A DNA stretch of 64,000 nucleotides from Marasmius tenuissimus (Eukaryota > Basidiomycota > Agaricomycetes > Agaricales > Marasmiaceae), in assembly GCA_029532415.1 (NCBI GenBank), contig JAQOTA010000061.1, forward strand, positions 496,001 through 560,000, given 5' to 3'. Under the pieces are notes generated by a model, which saw only the letters and a program-made list of their open reading frames with translations, ran no database searches and had not been told where the DNA came from. Below are positions 30,075 to 40,100 of this stretch, piece after piece. The position numbers were made by a program, and so were the translations under genes. Each line of letters starts with the position of its first letter. The first letter of the stretch is position 1.

Positions 30075-31592
30075 TTAGGCAGCCTCGGCGAATCCAACAG
30101 CATTCTTCCCAAGGTCGAAGACAGTGTAATACCTCCGCAGAAATACATCACCTGAAACTACGTCAATGAATATTTTTCGACATATCATACGATACTCACC
30201 GATTACCCAGAGACTATCGCCACCAGGCGTCTGGATATCCAAGCCGGTAAACGAAGAGATGCAAGCTCCTTGAACCTCCAGAATGTAATCCGTTGCTTTG
30301 ATCGGGAAGGGCTTGCCGCCGAATTTGAAGGTGAGGTCGGGGAGAGACGCGACCTTTTCGCAATCAACAGCGTATTGTCCATTCCAGGTCTTTTTTGCAC
30401 CGATTTGAGCGTTGAGAATCTCTGCCATGTCACTGGGGAGGCCGATGAGAGAAGTAGCTGGACAGGACATATCAGACGGTGAGACGATCGAGCCGGGAAG
30501 GTTGTACGTACCAGTGTCGATGGCAGCTCCGGTATTCTCCAACTCGACGCTTTCGTCACCGAACAATACCTCCTCCAACTTGACTTCCCAGGAGGCCTTA
30601 CGATGAACTGGAATGTATGTGAGATCGCCTTTGAAAGCAGACTTGTTGACGCCGCCGAAAATGGCTTCTCCACCATCTGATTCTGAGCTGCCGAGACGGA
30701 AAGACACAACTGGCTCATCAAGTAGACCTTTGTTTATCATGCTGTAGAGGGGTGGCGTCATGTGAAGGACCGAGATCGTGTCGTAAGCGAGACCCAAGAT
30801 TCCGTCGAACCTATGGTAAATTGTCAACGGCATTCTTATCGATCGCAAAGATAAGGCATACTTTGCGAAAGCAAAACCAAGACCGGACTCCTTGGTGACT
30901 TCCACAAAGTCTTGGCCGTTAATACTTATGTCGCCAATCCTGAGAAGGTCATTGGAGACAATGCCCTCTACGAGACTAGTCTTGAATGACGTGCCATTGG
31001 CCTTGTATGTTGATGACGCAGTCGAATCGTACTTCGAGTGAAGGAAGCAGGAGATTGATGTACATTTTGTGCTGGGAACCCAGAAATTACTTGAGCTAAT
31101 GCGCAGAACTCAGTTACGGGGTAAGAGCGGTTGCGGTGTAAATTACCCTGTGTCCAATACGACTTTAAACTAGAGCTCTATGATTAAAAGTTCTTCGAAT
31201 GAATTGAATTATGGAACACTGACCGACTGGGGCGGAGTTCCGATACTGATATCGGCGAAGTACTGGGCGTTCATGTAGTCTACGTGAATAGGTGAGCAGA
31301 AGCCTATTGGGCGGGGAGAGAGGAAGGACTTGCTGCTCAGAGGGACTTTGTGGCCGCCCTTCAGAGTCTCCTGTATCCAATAGAGACCATCACTCTCTCT
31401 AAAGTGGCTTTCTTGGTCGCCAGTACCCATGAGGGGAGACTGCGGAGAAGACGAACCATACTTCTCCGCAAGGTGAAGAGCCTCGAGATTAGGGTTAGGA
31501 TGAGAAGGAGGAAGTTTCTCTAGTTGGAGCTTGTAAACGTCTGCGAGAACGGAAGAGATGAGGGAAAGGGATATAATAGAGAGTTTTAACAT
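30075..31592 (-). CDS. Vacuolar-type aspartic protease (pepsin family A1) with altered catalytic elements
   Basis: Seven exons (31592-31334, 31279-31224, 31169-31147, 31095-30862, 30810-30512, 30457-30200, 30151-30075) sum to 402 codons, giving 401 aa. There is a signal peptide (MLKLSIISLSLISSVLA), then a propeptide typical of proteinase A / polyporopepsin relatives (LAEKYGSSSPQ, WIQETLKGGHKVPLS). Mature-enzyme motifs include MNAQYF, IGTPPQS, VVLDTGSSNFWVPS (first catalytic Asp), FDGILGLAYDTISV and, at the end, DVFLRRYYTVFDLGKNAVGFAEA. Two oddities: the flap that normally reads YGSG is missing (NGTSFKTSLVEGIVSNDLL), and the second motif splices to AAIDTATSLIGLPSD, i.e. DTA instead of DTG. The first intron (31333-31280) is GC-AG. 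The frame is otherwise intact. The protein may be a weak or non-catalytic protease. Confidence 0.85.
31280..31333 (-). other. GC-AG intron in the aspartic protease gene
   Basis: On the minus strand the intron starts GCAAGT and ends ACGTAG. Only this choice joins KVPLS to NYMNAQYF, the conserved family sequence. GC donors are a small minority in fungi. Confidence 0.75.
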
Positions 31593-31689
31593 GGTGTTCG
31601 AAGGGAGAGGCCAAGCCAGAGAACCCGACTGTGCTTCACTATCGTCATGTCACGCGTATAATATCTACGACGCCCGTGTTCTTTCACGT

Positions 31690-31900
31690 ACAGCGCGAGA
31701 TGCAAGTGATGCTACTCTGGGTTCTTTTGAATAGTATTGATATCCAGAACGGGAGGGTTGACTGGATTGGGTGATAAACATGTTGTGAGTATAAATACCT
31801 TCTGTGGGATGACCTAAGGAATTTGGAGAGCCATTGTGGGATAACGAATACAGCTTCTGACAAGGAGATGTGGATATCGCGATCGATGGTCATGAGGAGT
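31690..31900 (-). pseudogene. Relic of an F-box gene N-terminus (paralogue of 28807-29811)
   Basis: Minus-strand sequence here aligns with the first about 60 codons of the F-box gene 2 kb away: shared TCCTTGTCAG, CTCTCC and GGTATT(C/T)ATA blocks, and the same upstream sequence (GATATCGCGATCGATGGTCA against GACATCGTGGTCGATGGTCA). The frame is lost and no F-box motif remains, so this is a decayed duplicate fragment behind the protease promoter. Confidence 0.55.
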
Positions 31901-32458
31901 TCAAGCCAGCGCCTATGAGTACGTCATTATGTGGGAATATGCCCGGTCCGTCCCGGCACCGATTCGCCGAACTTTGGGCCTTGACTGGCAAATCTTTTTG
32001 CCTTTGCTCTTCCATCATCGTAGCTCTTGAGCAATATCGTGGGGTGGAGCACGACGTTCTTACTCGAGTCATGGTCCCAATCCTAACCCTTCATTTCGCT
32101 TTGTTTGTCTATGAATAACCTTTCTGGACCCAAATCTCTAGGCCATGATGATCTCGACGATCCTCTAAAATGTCACCAGCTTCAACAAACCCGCTCCCAA
32201 CCAGATCACAGTCGGACAGATCATGCGAATTCCCTTTATCTGTCATACCGTAGACACTTAAATCCCCCTTCGTGACATGCTTTGCGTGCTCAGGAACTCA
32301 TCCGAGAAATAGATAGACACATGACGAGGTCCACACGTTCCGACTGGTTCCTCCTGTTGCTCTTGGCCACTACCTCCGTCACTCCATGTGATTCGGTTCT
32401 TCTGCTGCCACCACTATAAAACGAGACCTCATGCTTGCGCAGTCGATTCACGGGCCCG
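31901..32458. other. Intergenic region, promoter side of the first GH93-like gene
   Basis: No gene is recognised. CCACTATAAAACGAGACC at about 32409-32426 is a good TATA-like match some 35-50 bp upstream of the first GH93-like ATG at 32459. Confidence 0.45.
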
Positions 32459-33757
32459 ATGAAGCTATTCTCCTCTCTTTTCCTCTCCGGCCTCGCAGCC
32501 TTGAGCGCTCAAGCCTTGGAATCCGTAACTCCATACACGAATCGCGTTATCTTCTCACCTCCGAGCAACTGGCCAGTTCCAAGAACCCTCTATGCTCGCT
32601 CTCTCCTCATCAAAAATGACGGTGCGGACCAGAATGTTCTCCTAACGACATGGGAGAATTATTCTCCTCAGCCTCCAACCGTGTGGTTCCCCATATACCG
32701 CTCAACGGATCTAGGTCAGACCTGGAAACCTCTTTCGAATATCACGGATACGCAGAATGGGTGGGGGCTTCGGTACCAGCCATTCTTGTTCGAGTTGCCC
32801 GAGAAGATTGGGAACTTCGCAGTACGTGTCTGTTGATCGAGGTTATGAACGAACGTTGATTCTTTTCTCGCTACCTTATTAGGCCGGAACTCTCCTCGCA
32901 GCTGGAAACTCTATTCCTGCAGACTTGAGCCAGACGAGAATTGAAGTTTATGCGAGCACGGATAAGGGTCGCTCTTGGAGGTTTGTGGTGCGTCTTCTTT
33001 TATCTTCCGCATCGAGGCCAACCTAACTTTTCGCTCTTCAGAGCCACGTCGCCTCAGGTGGACGCGCGATTCCGAACAACGGCGAAACTCCCGTTTGGGA
33101 ACCATTCATGCTCGTTTACAAAGGCCAGCTAGTCATCTACTACTCAGACCAACGCGACACAGCCAATCACGGCCAGAAGCTCTCGTGAGTCGAGCACGCC
33201 TCAATTTTGCGACACGTCCATTCTGATCCCTCCTCTCATCCAGTCACCAAGTGACCTCCGACCTCGTCAATTGGGGTCCCGTCGTCACTGACTTTGCCGA
33301 TTCTAATCCCAACAACCGCCCAGGAATGCACACCGTCGCGGCTCTCCCCAACGGCAAATACATGATGACATACGAATACGGCGGAGCTCCCGAAGCCGGT
33401 TTCGCTTGCTACTACCGTATCTCCGACTCGCCGCTCACATTTGCCAGTGCTCAAGGGTTCAACATTCGTGCTACAACAGGTCAACAAACGGAGAGTTCTC
33501 CTATCGTTGTGTGGACACCGTATGGAGGATCGAACGGGACCATTGTCGTATCTGCGTATAACAATGGTGGACTGTGGATTAACAAGCAACTCGGAGCGGC
33601 CGGGTCGCCCTGGACGTTTGTGAATACAGGTGCTACTGCAGGGTATTCGAGGCATTTGTCGGTCTTACCTACGGGAAGACAGATATTCATTGTGGGCGCT
33701 GGAGCATTGGGAGGAACGGCGAATAGGGTTTTGGCGAGTGTTATTGATTTACCTTGA
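32459..33757 (+). CDS. Secreted GH93-like (BNR/Asp-box sialidase-fold) beta-propeller, copy 1
   Basis: Four exons (32459-32821, 32883-32987, 33042-33184, 33244-33757) sum to 375 codons, giving 374 aa. Signal peptide MKLFSSLFLSGLAALSAQA. The body resembles fungal family GH93 (exo-1,5-alpha-L-arabinanase-type) and BNR-repeat proteins: LYARSLLIKNDGADQNVLL, TWENYSPQPP, YRSTDLGQTW and YASTDKGRSW (two Asp-boxes, S-x-D-x-G-x-T/S-W), NGWGLRYQPFLFELP, ASGGRAIPNN, VWEPFMLVY, YYSDQRD, NRPGMHTVAALPNGKYMMTY, SPIVVWTPYGGSNGTI. GH93 enzymes release arabinobiose from pectin side chains; whether this protein has that activity is not shown. A near-identical-length paralogue follows in tandem 300 bp downstream with the same intron positions. 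Confidence 0.85.
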
Positions 33758-34070
33758 GCGGTAACTTCTCGCTCTGAGCTCGGAATACACCTATCTGTGT
33801 TTACGTTCCCAATACCCAACCTCGCCTCTATTCTTGAGCTTTGGCACATGAGAGTTGGTCACCATCACGACGCGGGGCAAATCTCGGATTGATTGAGGCC
33901 TAGGGACTCAGGGAGTGTGTTTATCAGGTGCTCAGTAGGTCAGCCGATCCGGTGGGCCGGTATATGTCCATCGTTTAGAACGACCTGACCTCACTGTTAC
34001 ATGTGCTCTGGCCTATAAGAATCACATCGTACTCGAGGTGTTCGGTGCCATATATTCCCTCTTCAACAGG

Positions 34071-35372
34071 ATGCTTACCACGCTTCTTGATGGCCTCCTT
34101 GGCGTCTTAGCCTTCTCCCTCGCAACTCAGGCGCTTGACACCGTTACTCCCTATACTGATCGCGTCATATTCGCACCTCCCAGTAATTGGCCAGTTCCTC
34201 GAACCCTCTACGCTCGTTCAGTTCTCATCGCGAACGATGGTGCTGACAAGAATGTCTTGCTCGCAACATGGGAGAACTACAGCCCAGAACCACCAATCGT
34301 GTGGTTCCCGGTGTATCGTTCAACGGATTTGGGACAAACGTGGAATCAGATCTCGAACATTACGGATACGCAGAACGGGTGGGGTTTGAGGTATCAGCCA
34401 AATCTCTTTGAGCTCCCTGTGAAGATTGGAAATTTTGCGGTGAGTCTCTTTGATTGTGAGCTGCTTTTGAGGATTTACTGACAATATCTTTGTAGGCAGG
34501 AACGATTATTGCAGCCGGAAACTCAATCCCGACAGATCTAAGTCAGACCCGAATCGACGTTTATGCTAGCACGGATAAAGGACGGACGTGGAAGTTTGTG
34601 GTGAGTTCCCTTGAGCTCGTACTCACCTATTAGCGTATCGCTGACTTCGGGATTGAAGAGCCATGTCGCTTCAGGAGGTCGAGCCGAACCAACGAACGGT
34701 TTAACTCCAATCTGGGAGCCCTTCATGTTGGTGTACAATGGCCAGCTTGTGATCTACTACTCTGATCAACGCGACCCCGCTCACGGACAGAAGCTGGTGT
34801 AAGTTTCATATCTTCATTTTTCGGATGATGAGATTCAATTCTTACTTTCTCATACTTGTAGTCATCAAGTAACCTCAGACCTCCTCAACTGGGGCTCAGT
34901 CGTTAACGATGTCGCAATGCCTACTTACGGTGACCGCCCTGGAATGCCCACCATCGCCCTGCTCCCAAACGGCAAATATATCCTTACCTATGAATATCAG
35001 GGAGCACCAGCCAACCTCGCCGCATACTACCGTATCTCTGATTCACCTCTGACTTTCCAAAACGCCATCGGCTACAACATCCGGGCTACTACTGGTGAGC
35101 AAACGAAGAGCTCGCCGGTTGTCGCTTGGACGCCATACGGAGGGAGTAATGGGACTATCGTCGTTTCAGCGAATAGCCATGAGGGGCTGTTCATCAACAA
35201 GCAGCTTGGAGCCGTAGGATCTCCTTGGACCTATGTATCAACGGGAGGAACGAGGGGGTACGCTAGGGATGTCAAGGTGTTGCCGGATAATCAGCAGATA
35301 TTTCTTGTTGTCGGCGGAGCGTTGGGAGGATCGGGGAATCGGGTGTTGGCTACGGTGAAAAACTTGCCTTGA
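34071..35372 (+). CDS. Secreted GH93-like (BNR/Asp-box) beta-propeller, copy 2
   Basis: Four exons (34071-34439, 34496-34600, 34659-34798, 34862-35372) sum to 375 codons, again 374 aa. The start MLTTLLDGLLGVLAFSLATQ gives a signal peptide; an in-frame ATG lies 33 nt further upstream at 34038. The same motifs as copy 1 appear: YRSTDLGQTW, YASTDKGRTW, NGWGLRYQPNLFELP, ASGGRAEPTNG, WEPFMLVYNGQ, YYSDQRDPAHG, DRPGMPTIALLPNGKYILTY. Exon-intron boundaries are at equivalent places. The pair arose by tandem duplication and both copies look functional. Relation to pectin arabinan breakdown is inferred from family only. Confidence 0.85.
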
Positions 35373-35753
35373 GTATTATTGAACTACTTGATACGACGTG
35401 CTGAGAATCATGTTCAGTTTGATCTGTGCGCAGCGACCTTTTGTGACTGTGGAAGTAGGCGCGTGTTGCCGATGTCGGCAAGCCCACTCAATCCGTGTCC
35501 GGCTGGCACGGACACTGAACTAAGTGAATGTGGCATCGAATTCCGGCGCCATCTGCTGACTACTAGAATAGCAATCGGTCTACCTCGGGAACCAGGCCTT
35601 CGGTGAGTTACCTTCCATCTAGCTTTTGAGAGACAGCACGAATGCAACCCTAAAATCGCATCACCACGAGGAAGCGCAATCGACCGGTAAGGTAACAATC
35701 TGGCACGTTGCTGTCATCGTGCTTTCGTCTTGACCATCACACCCTCACGACCC

Positions 35754-37640
35754 ATGCTCAACGATTTACCTGTAGAAACAGCACTGTCGGTGCTTGCATA
35801 TCTTCCTATACCGTCAATTCATGCTCTTCAGCTCGTCTCAAAGGCCATCGACCAACTCGTGAAAACGAACGAGTCAACCATCTATCGTTTCGCCGCTGTA
35901 GTTCACGATTTCATTCCGTCAAGCAACGTCGAATTGGATCAACTACAGTTGTTTGGCGTCCCAGTTGATGTTTTAAGAGGGATGGAGTTGTCATGGAGGG
36001 AATTCTGTAAGTGTTGAGTGTGTTACCTCTCCATGGACAAGCTAAGGATTCGACCATCATTGTTTAGGCCGGCGAATGTTTCGACTTGAAAAGAACTGGG
36101 AAGGATTGGGTTCATCCGAGCTTGTTTGCTTCCCATCGGCCGGAGCGCAGCCTGCATACATAAAAGTCGATGAGAATGAGGGCTTTTTGATCAACGAATC
36201 CAACACGACCAACGGGTTAGTTATCGTAGATATGGATGATAATGTTCTGTGGACACAGCCTTGGGTGCGTCCTTGTATCTTTTCTTTAGAATTGGCGCTG
36301 ACTTATTATGATTGACGCTAGGACTTTTACCAGACTCGTGGTATAGAGTATTCGTCGGGATATCTGTCATTCAACACCCCCGGCTGGACAGAAATCTGGC
36401 GACTCGCATCGATACCTGATTCCTACCCTCCATCTCCCGCTGATTCGATATCGTTGCCACGCCCCAATGCTTCGCAACTGCGGAGATCGCAGATGTGCTT
36501 CGAATCGCACAGAGAGACGTACCCGAAGGGACATTTCGTGCCTCACACAGCCTTCCCATCTCATCCTGATGACAATATTGATCACATGGAGTTTCCTACC
36601 CTCTTAGTCAAGCGGGACGATGAGAAGGCGCTCTTCTACGACATCCCAACGAGAAAACTCATTCAGAAAGTCCCACTTCAGTCACAGGCCATGCAGAGTC
36701 CGTCTGGCGAAGTTACAATGCTGCCTCCTCTTGGAAGACTCTGGACTCTCAGTTTCAACGAACGTCACATCTTCATGAGCTCTTTGGATACGGGAATCGT
36801 ACGCGTGCTTGAAAGGGATACTGGGAAGTGTATCTTGAACATGCGGAACGGTGATTACGGTTCCCGGTCATTTCGATGCTGGGAATATAGTTTGAACGAC
36901 CCAGTGAAGATGGAGGGCGTTGCTACGCGACTCAAGGCGATCGAAATTCCACCTACTGAGGCATCCGTTGTTCCCGACTACGATCCTGCTCAGTTGACTT
37001 CAAAGGAAGGTCTGGGCAGCTTTCATTTTGGCATGTTCCCCTCTCAAAAAAACGCAGGACTGACTCGCTCAATCGACAGTGTTCTTCTCGTCCTGCGGGA
37101 AACATATTGTGTCGTGCAACTCTCGGTGGAACTCAACGAACATTCACAGTAACCAACTCATTGTGGTCAGAGACTTCGCAGAGATCCCATTGGGTAACAA
37201 TACCCAACTCGCGGAGCATGCTATTCAGATTGAGCTCGAGACCCAAGTTATGGCCTTCTCGTTTGACGGAAATCGTCGAATTCTCGTAGCGAAGGTCAGG
37301 ATTGTCTCTTCTCTACATACTGAACAGTCGAGCCCATTACTCATGATCGACCAAATTACAGCCAAATGGAGTATGGGTTCTCGATATATCCCCATTTCTC
37401 TCGACGAGTAGCGGAATAATGGCGATCTCTATCCCCGCTTACACCGAAACTCGAATGTCAATGCCACCCATCTCACCAAGACTGGGATTTACTTTGAATG
37501 GGAGCCATCGCGCGTTCAATGGCATCATTGGAATAGGAAGGGACAGCAAGGCAAAGGTGTCGTTCGAGGAGCCTCTATGGCAACCAGTTGTGTCTGTGGC
37601 GTCAACTTCGCTGTTTGGGATTAGCAAGTATTCTCCGTGA
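35754..37640 (+). CDS. F-box protein with putative beta-propeller C-terminal region
   Basis: Five exons (35754-36006, 36068-36264, 36322-37009, 37080-37294, 37362-37640) sum to 544 codons, giving 543 aa. The N-terminus reads MLNDLPVETALSVLAYLPIP then IHALQLVSKAIDQLV, a minimal F-box. The rest has spaced strands such as GLVIVDMDDNVLWTQPW, ETPTRKL-like IPTRKLIQKVPLQ, RLWTLSFNERHIFMSSLDTG, NQLIVVRDFAEIP and NGVWVLDISPFLS, a pattern like WD/beta-propeller F-box proteins of mushrooms. The fourth junction (intron 37010-37079) is needed to move from the VLLVLRETYC frame into VFFSSCGKHIVSC, which fits the repeat; its donor G/GTCTGG is weak, so a frameshift is the alternative. Substrate unknown. Confidence 0.65.
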
Positions 37641-40100
37641 TTTTTCAAGACAGAACTTGCACTTTCGTGTTGACAATGAGACAATGACGGACTTTGTTCA
37701 GTAAGTTGGTATGAGATACTCGGAATCGACAGTCTCATGTCTCATGTTTGGCCGGAACCGATATACCCCGCCCTAAGTGCGCCTTGTCTATTCCCCCCAA
37801 TCGCCACCAGGATAGAAACCGTCCCAACTCTCGGGTCTGTCATGAGATCACTCTGCAATGACAGGACAGCCGCGCTCAAACAGCAGAATTTGCTATGAAT
37901 GGTTAGTCAAGAGATCTGGACCTACTGTCGCGATTCTTGCGCTTTCACGTGTCCCCCGGCCTTCATTGATATATCGATGTGAATACTTACCTGTTTCAGG
38001 AAAGCCCATTATCACCGGCTTCTCAAGCTCAATTCTTCGACCACCTTGAGGGTGGGACTTGGTGAGCTGGTGTCCCAGTCAGTGGCTTCTCCGAGGCTTT
38101 GTCCGTTAGATATGAGGGATATTGATGGAAAACAGGTGTAGATTTGCTCTCTAAAGAGACATCACATTGCTGCGAGGCAAACCACAACCGTGGATGGGAA
38201 CCATGATGGCTGATGCTTGGCTGATGCACTATGGGTAATATATCAAATGTACCATGATGCGAGTCCGTTCGCTGAGCCACTCGTAACCTAGGATAGATCT
38301 CCTATAGATAGTTATGCATTCTCGTCTAAGGATGCTGCACTATCATATGCTGGTCGTCGCCGACAACTCTAACTAGGTTGCATGACGTCGAGCGATTTGT
38401 CTTGAGAAGCCCCCAGTAAGAGGCAAACGCCAGTCGACATTTCTGTAGGCGAAACTGTATTTCTTGGAAACCCTGACCTCAAGCAGCTATCGATCTGCCG
38501 CCGAGGGAGGTTCACATCCCTTACACGCTAAAACTATACCTTTGGCTGGGAACACGCTTGGATCGGTGGCTCATGCGCCTAAGCTAGTTCATCACGGCGT
38601 TTCATCAATGTTCACAAATATCAGGTGTGGCTCAAGTATTCGGAGGTTATACTCACATGCTGAGGTGTGTATTCTCAGCTTAAGAATGTCTAGACCAGCC
38701 TGAGCCAGTAGTCATCAACCAGAATTAGCTTCCCGAGCGCTCATCCCGCGTCCGATTCCCGAATGCCTCAACGAAACGAAACGAAAAGTCGGCTCTCAGG
38801 TTGTATGTATTCACTCTTCCCTTCGCGTATAGCACAGTCTCTACGGCGTCATGGCTGCATTCATGCCGGAAAATGGCGACTATTTTCATTTCTGCACGCT
38901 AGAAAGACGCAAGAAAATAAAGAAAACTCTCAGCATCTTTCGGGTGCAGCTTCCGACTCTTAGGTTCGGATACTCATTCGCTCATATTTGATACGAATAG
39001 TCTGAAAAGGTAAGCCGGAGCCAATCACGCCTCCCGCTTTCCAGTTTGTCATTGCTCTTTTAGCCACGGGTGCTCGCTTCCCGGGCTGAAATCGAGAAAC
39101 CTAAACCATAGCGATGGATGATGGATGGCTACATTGGCAGTTCGGTACAGCACTCACGGGGCTAGCCCTCATGATTTGTACAATGTCGGTGCACTCCCAG
39201 TCAAATGAACTTGCCTATAAGTTGACCGCAACTACCTCAGCAGTTACCCGCAGCCAGGAGCCTGGAGAACGCATATCCCTATGGCGCCTAGGCCAGGCGG
39301 AGACATGCTGTGTTCCTCCAGCCTCCAAGTGGCGCATCTTCTGAGTACAGCTCCAAATTGAATGATGGGCCGCAACCTTGGCAGGATGATGTAAGAAACG
39401 GAATCGTTGATTCCTGGAACTGCATCCTGATAGCAGCCTCAAACTCTATCCTGGCATTTCGGTACAGTGACGACTCTGGAGTCTGTACAAGACTCACGGG
39501 TCACTTTACACTGGAGCTCACTGGAGCTACTCAATCTCATGCGGAGAGCAACACATGGCGAGTGCCGGTGGGTTGTGTATGCCTTGAACTATTCTCGGAA
39601 CGGAATGGTCGAGTATTAATCCACGCCTCGATCGCTTCCTCCGTCGTCTACAGCCCCGGTCCAAGCTCAGGCAACGCTACATTTGGAAAATTTATTCGAG
39701 CGCACACATCCCAAATGTGAACGCATAATGTTCCTTCCTCGAACGAGCTTGAAACAGCTCATATCCAATTCGCCTTCCCACGCATGAACAGACCCCTGAC
39801 ACCCGAATGCGATGGGGATCAGTGCACGGGCACTCGTCTCTTGTGAATCGTGACTCGCCCAAAACTATTTTAGTCCATGTTTACGCCAAACTCCGTGCTC
39901 CGCCCTAATCAAACCTTGTAAACAGCTGATGATCCCTGGTTCCTAATGCTGGGTTCGACTAAAGGAATAGCCAATAGATATAAAGCTGCGCCATGGGGAA
40001 TGAAACGTCGGGATCCCGATTTTTTACTTTTCAATAAGCCTGTTACCACTACTATCCCCACACCTCTCCGACCCTCAAAGCTCAACACGAACGAGACGCG
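37641..40100. other. Long intergenic region, no supported gene
   Basis: 2.5 kb with only scattered short frames. A 136-codon frame at 39310-39720 and a 76-codon frame at 39114-39344 have no recognisable domain. I see no tandem or long inverted repeats. Confidence 0.4.

Noticed and set aside
39310..39720. 136-codon + frame
   Set aside because: No recognisable domain, no supporting splice structure, overlaps other short frames.
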